A DNA stretch of 64,000 nucleotides from NCBI RefSeq assembly GCF_030408035.1, contig NZ_JASDCF010000002.1, positions 209,692 through 273,691 on the forward strand, given 5' to 3'. Of the stretch, positions 1-9,466 are shown one piece after another (position 1 is the first letter of the stretch; every line of letters starts with the position of its first letter). A program made the translations under genes and the position numbers. Below the pieces are notes generated by a model. It made no database searches. It was not told the DNA's origin and saw only the letters and a program-made list of their open reading frames with translations. This stretch comes from Psychrobacter sp. APC 3426. Its GTDB lineage: Bacteria; Pseudomonadota; Gammaproteobacteria; Pseudomonadales; Moraxellaceae.

Positions 1-61
1 ACCAATTATTCTAATGCAGGAATATTAATCTTGTAGTTCCCTGCTTCAAGGAAAGTATGTA

Positions 62-2092
62 ATGGATATAGATACCTATAAAACGACATCATACAGGTAT
101 GATATACAAGGAGTACGCGCAATCGGTGCGATTCTCATTATGGTTTATCATATTTGGTTTAGTAAGGTATCGGGCGGGGTGGATGTATTCTTCGTTGTTT
201 CTGGGTACTTTATGGCAGGGATGCTGGCACGGTCATACTTAAAAGATGGACAGGTGAATCCTTGGGGGTTTTGGGGAAAAATAATCATCAGGATAGCTCC
301 CTTGTGTTATACGGTGATTGCAGCGACCCTTGTATTAGGCTTCTTCTTTATGCCTGCACACCTTTGGCGAGGTGGCATAAATGAGGTTTTTACTAGCGCA
401 TTACAGATTGAAAACTGGCAATTGATTAGAGTAGGCACTGATTATCTTACTAGTAGCGATCCGCGAAGTCCATTTCAGCAGTTCTGGGCATTATCATTAC
501 AAGTCCAGTTTTATGTCATACTACCTTTTGCTCTATATTTAAGTATTTTTTTATCGAAATTTTTTGGTATATCTAAATTCAACATCTTAAAGTCAGCCTC
601 ATTTACTGTAGTTTTAATCATCGCTTTATCTTTTGGTTTCTCTGTATATTATACGGCTATCAATCCGTCAGCAGCGTATTTCCATACGGCGTCTAGAGCG
701 TGGGAGTTTTTTGTAGGCGTTGGCATCTTTATTGGCTCACCTTTTATTGCACTGCCCCTAAGAAATTCCCGAATTTTAATATGGTTAGGTTTTTTATTAC
801 TTTTAGCTGTCGGCTTGTTTGTGCCCGAGAGTGCAACCTATCCAGGTTATATAGCTATTCTTCCAGTAGCTGCCGCTGGAATGATGATTGTAGGTGGAAT
901 AGCAGAAAAGAATGGGTATATATATAGGTTGCTATCATCTAAGATCCTTGTATATATAGGCGGAATATCATTTTCATTATATCTTTGGCACTGGCCTATT
1001 CTTATATACTTTCAGCACTACTCGGGCACTACGCCAGGCGATATGAGTATGATAGAAGGGTTTACTGTAATTAGTTTAGCATTTGCATTATCAGCTTTAT
1101 CAAAAAAATGGATAGAAAATTCTTTTTTAACTATCAGATCAAAAAATAAGTTCATTCCTTATTTTACTGGGCTATTATTTTTAATTCCAGTTTTACTCTC
1201 TAGCTATTATGTTCGTTCAGAAGTCGTTAAAGAGTTTGATAAAGTTAAGAAAATGGATTATGTGGCTGATAATTACTATCATGGTGAGAGCGCATATGTA
1301 CAAGAAGGGCCATCACATATCGGATTAGGAAGATTTATTGGCATCTATAATGATTTAACCAAAAGTTATCTTGATGAATGTGGTTCAGGCATGAAAGATG
1401 GAAAAATTGTTTCTTGTAGCTTTGGAGATAAAAGTAGTGACCGTACTGTTCTCTTAGTAGGAGGTAGTCGACTTGGACATTGGGAGCCAATGTTTTCTCA
1501 TTTGGGTAAAAAAAATGATTTCAAAGTGATTACGGCTATTTTGGGAGATTGCTCATTTGGATATCATCCGAAAAACATGATAGACAATCATATTTGTAAT
1601 GATTGGAATAAAGAGATTGTTGGGTATATATCGAGAATGAATCCGCAGCCAAGGGTGGTGGTGGTTAATAGCTCGAGATCAGATGGCGACGGGGAGTTTA
1701 TGCCTCACGGATATCTTAAGAATATTAAAGAAATATTATCACTAGATATTCCTGTTATTGGAATACGTATTAATCCAACTTTCAATACTCCTAACTCATG
1801 CTTATGGAGAAATAGTAAGAATGCCTATAAGTGTGCAACTAGCTACTCATCATCGCTTAAGCCAATAAATCCCGCTATGATAGTGAAAGACAAGGAAAAA
1901 CTGAAGGCATTCTATCCTGTTGATTTTACGAACATACTTTGCCGCGATGGTATGTGCCCAGCTGTTTTTGATGGATACCCAACAATGAGAGACAAGAGCC
2001 ACTTTACTGAAAGCTATATTTTATATCTTTCAGAAGCGCTAGAAGAGTCCTTAGACAGTCAAGTTGGTGGATTTTTAAGACTGTTGGAGTAA
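62..2092 (+). CDS. Acyltransferase-3 family membrane protein with C-terminal SGNH domain
   Basis: Probable O-acyltransferase that modifies a surface polysaccharide or LPS in the inner membrane (OafA/YrhL type). The first 45 residues carry the family signature (RYDIQGVRAIGA, a YHIW histidine, and GGVDVFFVVSGYF). About ten hydrophobic segments run to roughly residue 390. A soluble SGNH-like domain follows: block I reads GGSR where GDSH is usual, and the distal part has a DKSHFT motif that fits the Asp/His pair. ATG at 62 follows AAGGA at 49-53. The gene is more AT-rich than most of the window, as is common for polysaccharide genes. The acyl group and acceptor cannot be told from sequence. Confidence 0.88.
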   Translation: MDIDTYKTTSYRYDIQGVRAIGAILIMVYHIWFSKVSGGVDVFFVVSGYFMAGMLARSYLKDGQVNPWGFWGKIIIRIAPLCYTVIAATLVLGFFFMPAHLWRGGINEVFTSALQIENWQLIRVGTDYLTSSDPRSPFQQFWALSLQVQFYVILPFALYLSIFLSKFFGISKFNILKSASFTVVLIIALSFGFSVYYTAINPSAAYFHTASRAWEFFVGVGIFIGSPFIALPLRNSRILIWLGFLLLLAVGLFVPESATYPGYIAILPVAAAGMMIVGGIAEKNGYIYRLLSSKILVYIGGISFSLYLWHWPILIYFQHYSGTTPGDMSMIEGFTVISLAFALSALSKKWIENSFLTIRSKNKFIPYFTGLLFLIPVLLSSYYVRSEVVKEFDKVKKMDYVADNYYHGESAYVQEGPSHIGLGRFIGIYNDLTKSYLDECGSGMKDGKIVSCSFGDKSSDRTVLLVGGSRLGHWEPMFSHLGKKNDFKVITAILGDCSFGYHPKNMIDNHICNDWNKEIVGYISRMNPQPRVVVVNSSRSDGDGEFMPHGYLKNIKEILSLDIPVIGIRINPTFNTPNSCLWRNSKNAYKCATSYSSSLKPINPAMIVKDKEKLKAFYPVDFTNILCRDGMCPAVFDGYPTMRDKSHFTESYILYLSEALEESLDSQVGGFLRLLE

Positions 2093-2218
2093 TATCTTTA
2101 TTACTGCTAGATAGAAATAAAATAGCGAGTATTATAATACGAAGATGCTATTAAGGAAATTATTGACTTGCTACTAACTATAAGCCAAATAGAGTTTGAA
2201 TACAAAAGTGATAAACAA

Positions 2219-2251
2219 GAAAAAGGCTTCCAATTGCTTGGAAGCCTTTTA
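2219..2251. terminator. Bidirectional rho-independent terminator
   Basis: Perfect stem AAAAGGCTTCCAA/TTGGAAGCCTTTT with a short loop. It lies downstream of the acyltransferase gene and beside the 3' end of the convergent tRNA-Leu. T-runs on both sides allow termination in both directions. Confidence 0.85.
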
Positions 2252-2257
2252 ATGTAA

Positions 2258-2344
2258 TGGTACCCGGAGCCGGACTTGAACCGGCACGCTATTACTAGCG
2301 AGGGATTTTAAATCCCTTGTGTCTACCAATTTCACCACCCGGGC
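2258..2344 (-). tRNA. tRNA-Leu (TAA)
   Basis: On the minus strand the sequence folds as a class II tRNA with a long variable arm: acceptor GCCCGGG paired to CCGGGT, anticodon loop centred on TTTAAAA giving TAA, T-loop GGTTCAAGTCC, and an encoded CCA end. Length is 87 nt. Confidence 0.95.
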
Positions 2345-2468
2345 AAAACTTGTTTTATCTTTAACGTAAGCTAGCTGATAGACCATCTAGTTACTAGATA
2401 AGTGGTCGCTATTATAAGCGGTTATGCTAATAATGCAAGCCCAAATTAACGTAAAGTTAATAAATAAT

Positions 2469-2542
2469 TGGAGGCTGGAGTCGGAATCGAACCGGCGTTA
2501 ACGGAGTTGCAGTCCGCTGCATGACCACTCTGCCATCCAGCC
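2469..2542 (-). tRNA. tRNA-Cys (GCA)
   Basis: 74-nt minus-strand tRNA with acceptor GGCTGGA/TCCAGCC, anticodon GCA within ACTGCAAC, T-loop GGTTCGATTCC, discriminator U (typical of tRNA-Cys) and an encoded CCA end. It lies about 125 nt upstream of tRNA-Leu and may be co-transcribed with it. Confidence 0.95.
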
Positions 2543-2742
2543 AATCAAGGTCGCCTATATTAGCAAAAATATACTAAATTACAAGCCCTTTTTTGGTTAA
2601 ATGCAGTTTATTTGCTATGTAAGCTGTATTTAACACTTTTTCAGCACTGATTTGGGAGTATTCATGCTGTTATAGGTCTTATGAAATCATCACCGAGCCA
2701 CTGCTTAGTGATGAATAGAAAGTAAATAATAGCAATGAATTG

Positions 2743-2877
2743 CTAAACAATGTGCTTATTATTGCGGCGTGCTTTTTTTAAATCGCGATAAGTCGCGGTA
2801 CAAATTAATATTAGCACGCCAAGGGTTATGGCAGGCCAGATCAAAATATATAAGCCATAGATAAAGACGTTGTCCAT
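2743..2877 (-). CDS. 44-residue membrane peptide, putative transporter small subunit
   Basis: Small ORF immediately downstream of the sodium:solute symporter on the same strand. ATG at 2877 is preceded by a strong SD (TAAGGAGATAT). The product begins MDNVFIYGLYILIWP, has one hydrophobic helix (about residues 5-28) and ends in a basic tail (RDLKKARRNNKH), so its C-terminus is probably cytoplasmic. Short single-span companions encoded next to SSS symporters are known in related bacteria. The good ribosome site, membrane character and position support a real gene. Function is inferred from context only. Confidence 0.7.
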   Translation of the reverse strand: MDNVFIYGLYILIWPAITLGVLILICTATYRDLKKARRNNKHIV

Positions 2878-2991
2878 AATATCTCCTTATAGTATTTATG
2901 AGTAGTAGTTACTACATGCAATGTGCGGTTGGCTAATGTTGAGTGGCTAACCAACGATGATCAACCGCTCATAAATTTAGAGCACTCTCAT

Positions 2992-4659
2992 TTAGGCTTT
3001 GGGTGTTTGTGACACTTTGGCCTTTTTATCGTAGTTACCAACACGTTCATTAATTAAGTCAAAATCGAAATGCTCATCACCCATTAGACTGACAATGACA
3101 CAGACGATGGTACTGGCGCCATAGGCGGTCAATGAGGCCAGCAAGACCATATATTGACGCAGGAAGCCAGTGGCAAAGATTAGCATCAGCACGAGCGTAA
3201 TAGCTGCTGCTGCCATACCAATTTTACGGCCTAAAAAGCCGAAGACCATAAGGCCAATCACGACTGCTGCACCAACACTGGCCAATATTTCAAAGAATAA
3301 AGCAGTGAAGCCAGTAATCGGTATCAGTTCAAAGCGAGCCACGCAGAATAATAGCAGTCCGACAATCACCGCAGAGGTGAAAGCGACATTGGTCACGCGA
3401 TTCCAGAAGACACTGGCAATCACAGGGAATACAATCGCACCCCATAACGCACCAACGAAGACTAACATCACTAAAATATCTAGCTTAAAGCTGGCAAATA
3501 TTAGACCAGCTGCAGTAGCAATAATCATGGTACCGCGACCGACGAGCATCATGGTTTTTGGTTTGACACGACCTCTAGCAATGTTTTTGCCATAAACGTC
3601 TGCCATCATAATCGTCGACAGCGCTGATAAATCAGAGTCAGCTGTCGAAGATAGGGAGCCAATCACTAAGATAAAGAAAAGTCCAATAAACACTGGATGC
3701 AAATAAGTACTAACCATTTGTGGAATCAGATTATTCATATTGCCATCAAGTGGTTCAATACCGATGGTCAAAGCCATCAAGCCAATCATACCAAGACCAA
3801 TAACGATACCAGCATAACCGACAGTAGCCGTAATAAAGGTCGCTTTGATTTTAGTCTTATCAATCGCAAACAAGCGCTGAGTAATTGTTTGGTTACCGAT
3901 AGCATAGGCTAGTACAGCCACAAAATAGGGCGCACCTTGCTGAAAGAAAGCTTCTGATGAAAAGAAGTCCTGCTGCTCTAAGGTTAGATTGGATAGTCCA
4001 TCGACCATGACTTGAGGACCGCCCATTGCAAACAGGACCGCAGGGATAATGACAATACCAATCGCCATTAAGGCAACCAGTTGGGCAAAGTCGGTGAAGA
4101 CCGACGCTCTAAACCCTGAGGTTAGGGTATAGCTTAGCACCCCGATACCCGCAATCATCACACCTGTCTGAAAAGATAATGGCGATAACACTGACACCAA
4201 CGCCCCAGCCGCAGTGAAATTGACCATCAAGCTAATTAAGCTGCCCATAAGGTTAGATATGGCTAAAATTAATTGGCTTGATGAGCCATGGCGGGCGTGG
4301 ATGAGTTCGCCTAACGTATGTCCATCAGGGGCAAGCTCACGAAAGCGCATGCCAAAAGGATAGATGAATAAAATCATCAGTGCGCCCCAAAAGCCATAAT
4401 GTATCGGCCCTGATACGCCGTATTTATAACCCGATGTGGCAGCGGCATAAAATGATGCGGCCCAAATCCAAGTGGCGGTCATACTGGCTGCACCCATGCC
4501 AAAGCCAACGCCATGACCTGCAACCATAAAACCTGACGTGGTCTCTTTGTCTTTTTTGATTAATAAAGATAAGAGATAGGTACCGCCGTAAAACGCTAAC
4601 AATAATAAAATAATGGTTAACGATGAAAATTGGAACAATGACTCAGTTTTCAAATTCAT
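2992..4659 (-). CDS. Sodium:solute symporter (SSS) family transporter
   Basis: Inner-membrane Na+-coupled transporter of about 555 residues with 13-14 hydrophobic segments. SSS hallmarks include FMVAGHGVGFGMGAASMTATW near the N-terminus, a SGFRASVFTDFAQ segment in the middle and SSTADSDLSALSTI further on, which corresponds to the conserved TM8-region motif. The substrate cannot be assigned; similarity to urea/DUR3-like and acetate-type branches is only impressionistic. A TTG codon at 4668 would add three residues; the ATG at 4659 gives the usual MNLK N-terminus, but neither has a well-spaced SD. The 44-residue membrane peptide downstream is probably its partner. Confidence 0.85.
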   Translation of the reverse strand: MNLKTESLFQFSSLTIILLLLAFYGGTYLLSLLIKKDKETTSGFMVAGHGVGFGMGAASMTATWIWAASFYAAATSGYKYGVSGPIHYGFWGALMILFIYPFGMRFRELAPDGHTLGELIHARHGSSSQLILAISNLMGSLISLMVNFTAAGALVSVLSPLSFQTGVMIAGIGVLSYTLTSGFRASVFTDFAQLVALMAIGIVIIPAVLFAMGGPQVMVDGLSNLTLEQQDFFSSEAFFQQGAPYFVAVLAYAIGNQTITQRLFAIDKTKIKATFITATVGYAGIVIGLGMIGLMALTIGIEPLDGNMNNLIPQMVSTYLHPVFIGLFFILVIGSLSSTADSDLSALSTIMMADVYGKNIARGRVKPKTMMLVGRGTMIIATAAGLIFASFKLDILVMLVFVGALWGAIVFPVIASVFWNRVTNVAFTSAVIVGLLLFCVARFELIPITGFTALFFEILASVGAAVVIGLMVFGFLGRKIGMAAAAITLVLMLIFATGFLRQYMVLLASLTAYGASTIVCVIVSLMGDEHFDFDLINERVGNYDKKAKVSQTPKA

Positions 4660-5530
4660 ACCTCGCAATTGTTTTAATGAATAAAATTTAATGGAGTTGA
4701 TCTAAAACCAAACTGTTAGGAATATGATATAACCTACAAAACCCTTATGTTGAGCAAATACATATCGCTGTATGGAGGGCAAGGATACAAACTGTAGGGA
4801 CAGCAAAACACTAGCTTGCATTGTTTTATCAATGATTTTATTTATCATGTCATATCTAAAACATGTGTAATGAAACACAGGGGCAGCTATCAACAGGCGT
4901 CTGTTAATGGGTTAACCATTACGCTGTCAAATATGCATACTCGGTAGTAGCTGAATATTATAAGTATTTGATAACTCAAGTGTTTATAATATTATTACGG
5001 ATAAGCCCGAAGCCATAAAATCGTGGCTTGAGCTAGGTGTAGACAGCTGTATAAGCTGTAAAAAGCAACAGTTTGAGCGTGCGACTTAAGTTGTTATTTA
5101 AATCGTCTCCACCTAACTATCGCATTTGATGCATCTTCCGTAGTCATAATGATAAGCGCAGCGTAGTGCCAATAACTGGCTTAATCTACTTATCATTGAT
5201 AAACAAAACTACAGCCATGTTAAATTTATGTAACATGTTCGTGCACTAAGGGTAACCTATTATTTAAATAACCTCAAATCTGTCCATGAACTTATTGGCT
5301 ATGAATACTTGGGAACATTTAACAGTAGGCGATATTTTTAATAAGAAAGAAGTTATAAAATGATACTTTGAGGAAGAGTTGTTATTAGAAAAAAGGAGGT
5401 GGGAAAAAAATTCCAGAAGGTACAGAGATTAAGATGTTAATTACAGATAGAAAAATATTGGCTGAATGACATTGATAGATACAGTTGCCTCAAGTACGTT
5501 ACAAATAAATCATGAAAGGCGTCATGCTTG
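4660..5530. other. Intergenic region, no gene recognised
   Basis: About 870 bases between the symporter start and the fdhD stop. Short open frames here (for example around 4702-4893 on the minus strand) lack coding character or ribosome sites. The symporter promoter must lie at its left end. No RNA gene, repeat or clear terminator was seen. Confidence 0.5.
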
Positions 5531-6661
5531 TTAAATGCCGGAATAATAAGTCACTCTGTTATCACGTAAGAATCCAGCTAAGCCCAAGCCATAGCGCTCG
5601 GCGACACGAACGGCGGTACTGGTAGGGGCAGACATACCAACCAACCACGGTACGCGACCACGAATGGATTTTTGTACCAGCTCAATCGATAGGCGTGAAG
5701 TCATAAGGACGCATTCAACCTCCATCTTGTTCCGCAGTTGCCAGCCGATAAGTTTGTCTAGCGCGTTGTGACGTCCTACATCTTCAAACAAATATAATTG
5801 CTGGTTATGCATCGTGGCGGCAGCGTGCACTGCACCTGTCAACTGATGTGTATGTTGCATGGTATCGACTTGTCGCCGTATTTCTAATAGGTAACCAAGG
5901 CTTGGAATGTTTGCTTTGACCTGCTGTATATCTTGACGATAAGAACTCAAGTCGGGCAATGCCTGCGTCAGTCCAGTGATACCACACATACCACAACCTG
6001 TACGTCCTGCGAGCTGACGCTTTTGTGCTTGGATACGCTGATGACAGCGTTGGTTTAGCACTAGCTCTACCACATAAATATCGTAATCTTGCAGTGATAT
6101 TAAGCTTTGCTCAAATGCTTCAGATTCAACACTCTCATTCGTCGGGTTTTTTACATGCGAATCTTGCCTAGATGAATCCTGTCTAAATGAATATTGCGTA
6201 AACTTTTGATAACTTGCGATATCTTTAAGCTGGGTAACTTCCCAATCAATCAGCTCATGACTGTGCTGAATTAAGCCTTCACTAAATAAGAATCCAACAG
6301 CTAAATATTCTAGCTGATGAGGACTTGCCATTAATACCGCATAGTGAATACCGTTAATAACGATAGCAACTGCAGCTTCAACGGCTAAGCTAGCAGGCTG
6401 GTTTTCGATCTCAGGCTGATTAACATAATTGTCATTACACTTAGCTGATAAGTAATAATGTTTTTGCGTTAGATGGGTACGCGCAAGCGGTGTTAATGAG
6501 GAAAGTGATAAAGATTCCATTATATTAGATGATAACTGAGTTTTTTTGGACAAATCAGACATGGTAAGACAAGACACTGTATTGGACGATTCTACCGTTG
6601 CAGGTATGTCATCCGGTGACGTTTGGGCATCATTATTTTTAGTCATCATTGCAGTGGTCAT
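5531..6661 (-). CDS. fdhD: Formate dehydrogenase accessory sulfurtransferase FdhD
   Basis: Transfers sulfur from the IscS cysteine desulfurase to the molybdenum cofactor of formate dehydrogenase-type enzymes. The diagnostic cysteine pair is in GRTGCGMCGITG. Other FdhD motifs are AVGFLFSEG, FEDVGRHNALDKLIG and the C-terminal VGMSAPTSTAV. At 376 residues it is about 100 longer than E. coli FdhD (277): residues 1-75 are an extra polar, low-complexity extension, and a variable insert lies near residues 160-178. The start is uncertain, since the SD is weak and in-frame ATGs follow. It lies downstream of the YdeP-type oxidoreductase, whose cofactor it probably matures. Confidence 0.92.
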   Translation of the reverse strand: MTTAMMTKNNDAQTSPDDIPATVESSNTVSCLTMSDLSKKTQLSSNIMESLSLSSLTPLARTHLTQKHYYLSAKCNDNYVNQPEIENQPASLAVEAAVAIVINGIHYAVLMASPHQLEYLAVGFLFSEGLIQHSHELIDWEVTQLKDIASYQKFTQYSFRQDSSRQDSHVKNPTNESVESEAFEQSLISLQDYDIYVVELVLNQRCHQRIQAQKRQLAGRTGCGMCGITGLTQALPDLSSYRQDIQQVKANIPSLGYLLEIRRQVDTMQHTHQLTGAVHAAATMHNQQLYLFEDVGRHNALDKLIGWQLRNKMEVECVLMTSRLSIELVQKSIRGRVPWLVGMSAPTSTAVRVAERYGLGLAGFLRDNRVTYYSGI

Positions 6662-6721
6662 AAAGCTTTGTTTTTACCATAAATTATTGTCATTGATTTG
6701 ATTGATAAATAAGATAGAAAC

Positions 6722-6762
6722 AGCGTAGTTGGTAAAATTCCTTCAACTACGCTATATTTTTT
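6722..6762. terminator. Hairpin with T-run between the oxidoreductase and fdhD
   Basis: Stem AGCGTAGTTG/CAACTACGCT with a 12-nt loop, followed by ATATTTTTT on the plus strand. On the minus strand, the direction of the flanking genes, the T-tract is poor (TGTTTCTA), so it may only attenuate between the two genes. Confidence 0.5.
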
Positions 6763-6829
6763 AGGTTGATTAGACCTTGTTACTTTCTTTCATCATTACA
6801 TTACTATCTCTTATCATGACTCTCTTTTA

Positions 6830-9271
6830 TCAAGCAAAAGCAGGAAGGGCATCCACGTTATTTTTTGCTTTATTACTAGCTTTATCACTTGCTTTGCTGC
6901 TTGCGTGAACTCGTTGTAAGACGACAGTCGTCGATTTATAAGCTGGTATATGGGAGTCTGGCGCATGAGTATCTAAATCAAATAAATCATTACACTCAGG
7001 GTAGTAAGTTGCGACGGCGTTGGATGCGATATCCATCTTAGTCAATACTAACGGTCCTAAGGTACGTGGTTTATCTTTGCTGTCTGTATTATTTGAGCTA
7101 TTTGGGCTGGCTTGACGCGATACCACAACATGGTCACCTGCTTGCCAACCTAAACGGCTCATCTCATCTGGATGCATAAATAGCACATCACGGCGATTGG
7201 TTTGGCGATAGCGATCTTCAAACCCAAAAATCATAGTATTGAATTGGTCATGGCTACGGACACTGGTCAATTGCCAAACTTTCTGATCGTCCTTTTGAGC
7301 ATTGCCCTGATCATCGTCCTGATCATCATCAATACTGTTGGTTGCTCTCGCATCGTCTGTAAAGGTTGAGCTTGTCTCTGCCATTTGTGCTGCGACATAA
7401 GTAATTGGATATTGTGGTACTTCAAATTGTGCCTTGCCACTGTCTGTATTCCATATGCGATGGCGCGCTGGATGATATAAATGAAAGCCACGCTCAGCCG
7501 CGCGAATACGCTCGTTAAAGTTCTCAAATCCATCAATCGCTTGGGCGACATAATCACGAATGATATCAAAGTCTTCACTCATTGCTTGCCAAGGAATGAG
7601 TGAGTCAGCTCCAAGCACGTGAGTAGCGATATCTGCCACAATCTGCGCTTCCGACTTTAACGTATCGCTAACAGGCTTAAGGTTGCCCTGAGTAGGGACA
7701 ATCTGACACATAGAGTCTTCGATAGTGGCAAACTGCTCACCTTTAGCAGTAATTATACGTTCAGTACGACCTAAGCAAGGTAAGATGAGGTTGTTTGCGC
7801 CCGGATACAGCATGGTCTCATTCAGCTTAGTTCCTACAAAAATATTGAGCTGAGTCGTGGTCAAGGCTTGTTGAATGGCACTGCTATCAGGCGCGGCAAC
7901 AGCATAATTACCGCCCATACTCATAAAGACTTTGAGTTTGCCGGCGATTAATGCTTTGGCGCCCGCCACCACATCCAAACCGTCTTCTTGCGGCATTGGA
8001 CGCTCAAAAACGCGCTCCAGGCTATCAAGCAAAGCCTGTCCGGGACGTTCATGAATGCCCATGGTGCGATCGCCCTGCACGTTAGAATGTCCACGCACTG
8101 GGGAGGCGCCTGCACCATCGATACCAATCATACCCATGAGTAGTAGCAAGTTGGTAATCATTGCCACATTGTCATCACCTTGCACATGCTGGGTGATGCC
8201 CATACCCCACGTGCAAATCGTCGCAGGACTATTAGCAACCAGCTTTGCGATATTGATAATCTCTGTTTGAGCGATACCGCAACCAAGCTCAATATCTGCC
8301 CATGACTGCTCTGTCAGCCACTGTTTTAATGGCTCAAAACCTGACGTATGCGTCGCAATAAAGTCGTTATTAATTTTATCGTTCTCAATCAGCCATTTTG
8401 CAATACCAGTCAACAGCGCAGTATCACCACCGATTTGAATTTGAATGACATCGTCGACCATATCATCACTTTGACCTGCCGCCATATGCGTGGGCTTTTG
8501 CGGATTTCTAAATTTACTCAAGCCTTGTTCACGCATGGGATTTATTGAGATGATTCGACAGCCTTGCTCATGAGCATGAGCGAGCATTTCAAGCATGCGT
8601 GGGTGGTTAGTCGCAGGATTTTGCCCAAACATTAATATGAGTTTGGCTTGCTCAAAATCTTCTAACATCACCGTCGCTTTGCCAACGCCCAGCTGTTTGC
8701 CGAGCATCACTGAGGTTGGCTCGTGACACATGTTTGAGCAATCTGGTAAATTATTGGTACCAAAACAGCGCACAAACAGTTGATACATAAAGGCTGGCTC
8801 GTTGGTCACACGGCCTGAAGTATAAAATAGCGCCTCGTCTGGCGAATCAAGCTGTGCTAACTGCTCAGCGATACGCTTGTAAGCAGCTTCCCAAGAAATC
8901 GGTACATAGCGGTCTTGGGTGGCATCATAATATACGGGCTCTGATAAGCGCCCACTATGTTCAAGCTCGTAGCCAGACCATCCTTGTAGCTCTGTTACCG
9001 TATACCGTGCAAAGAATTGTGCATCTGCCTTTTTTGACATGGTCTCACTAGCGATGACTTTAATGCCGTTTTCGCAGACATCAATCATCTTATGTGATTT
9101 ATGATCTGGCCAAGCGCAGCCTGGACAATCGAATCCGCCTTTAGGCTGGTTGCTTTTTAGCACACTTAAACTACCACGCAAAAAGGTCTGATAATCCATC
9201 AGTTTACGAGTAGAGGATATCAGCGCAGGCCAACCGGCAGCAGGGTGAGAATAAACAGGAATTTTGCGCAT
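6830..9271 (-). CDS. FdhF/YdeP family molybdopterin oxidoreductase
   Basis: Large bis-MGD oxidoreductase resembling formate dehydrogenase alpha subunits of the YdeP group. The N-terminal CPGCAWPDHKSHK motif replaces the classical four-cysteine Fe4S4 ligand set. Molybdopterin-domain motifs follow (SNMCHEPTS, MFGQNPATNHPRM, GMGITQHVQG, RGHSNVQGDRTMG), and the C-terminal cofactor-binding domain has VRSHDQFNT and YYPECNDLFD. The chosen ATG at 9271 has GAGG seven bases upstream; an ATG 12 nt earlier is open but overlaps this SD. About 813 residues, close to E. coli YdeP. The electron partner and true substrate are unknown; fdhD downstream supports a formate-dehydrogenase-like cofactor. Confidence 0.88.
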   Translation of the reverse strand: MRKIPVYSHPAAGWPALISSTRKLMDYQTFLRGSLSVLKSNQPKGGFDCPGCAWPDHKSHKMIDVCENGIKVIASETMSKKADAQFFARYTVTELQGWSGYELEHSGRLSEPVYYDATQDRYVPISWEAAYKRIAEQLAQLDSPDEALFYTSGRVTNEPAFMYQLFVRCFGTNNLPDCSNMCHEPTSVMLGKQLGVGKATVMLEDFEQAKLILMFGQNPATNHPRMLEMLAHAHEQGCRIISINPMREQGLSKFRNPQKPTHMAAGQSDDMVDDVIQIQIGGDTALLTGIAKWLIENDKINNDFIATHTSGFEPLKQWLTEQSWADIELGCGIAQTEIINIAKLVANSPATICTWGMGITQHVQGDDNVAMITNLLLLMGMIGIDGAGASPVRGHSNVQGDRTMGIHERPGQALLDSLERVFERPMPQEDGLDVVAGAKALIAGKLKVFMSMGGNYAVAAPDSSAIQQALTTTQLNIFVGTKLNETMLYPGANNLILPCLGRTERIITAKGEQFATIEDSMCQIVPTQGNLKPVSDTLKSEAQIVADIATHVLGADSLIPWQAMSEDFDIIRDYVAQAIDGFENFNERIRAAERGFHLYHPARHRIWNTDSGKAQFEVPQYPITYVAAQMAETSSTFTDDARATNSIDDDQDDDQGNAQKDDQKVWQLTSVRSHDQFNTMIFGFEDRYRQTNRRDVLFMHPDEMSRLGWQAGDHVVVSRQASPNSSNNTDSKDKPRTLGPLVLTKMDIASNAVATYYPECNDLFDLDTHAPDSHIPAYKSTTVVLQRVHASSKASDKASNKAKNNVDALPAFA

Positions 9272-9366
9272 AACAGACCTCATTGGTAAATGGCAGCAAA
9301 TAAGCTTTATATAACAACTATATAATGACTAGCAAAAAGTTTGTAGGAGCATTAACTATAGATAAC

Positions 9367-9403
9367 AAAAAACCTTCAAGAAAAAAGTGTTTTCTTGAAG
9401 GTT
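9367..9403 (-). terminator. Terminator of the cytochrome operon
   Basis: Long stem AACCTTCAAGAAAA/TTTTCTTGAAGGTT followed on the minus strand by TTTTTTG. It lies downstream of the TsdA-like gene and ahead of the oxidoreductase gene. Confidence 0.8.
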
Positions 9404-9466
9404 GCTCATGTGCTTATTCATTACTAAAAACTAATGAAAAAGTGATATCTACTTTCTTAATAAAAA

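Noticed and set aside
3170..3595. 141-codon plus-strand frame inside the symporter gene
   Set aside because: It lies antisense to a clear membrane-protein gene, has no SD and shows no family pattern.
4702..4893. 63-codon minus-strand frame upstream of the symporter
   Set aside because: No ribosome site and no recognisable domain.
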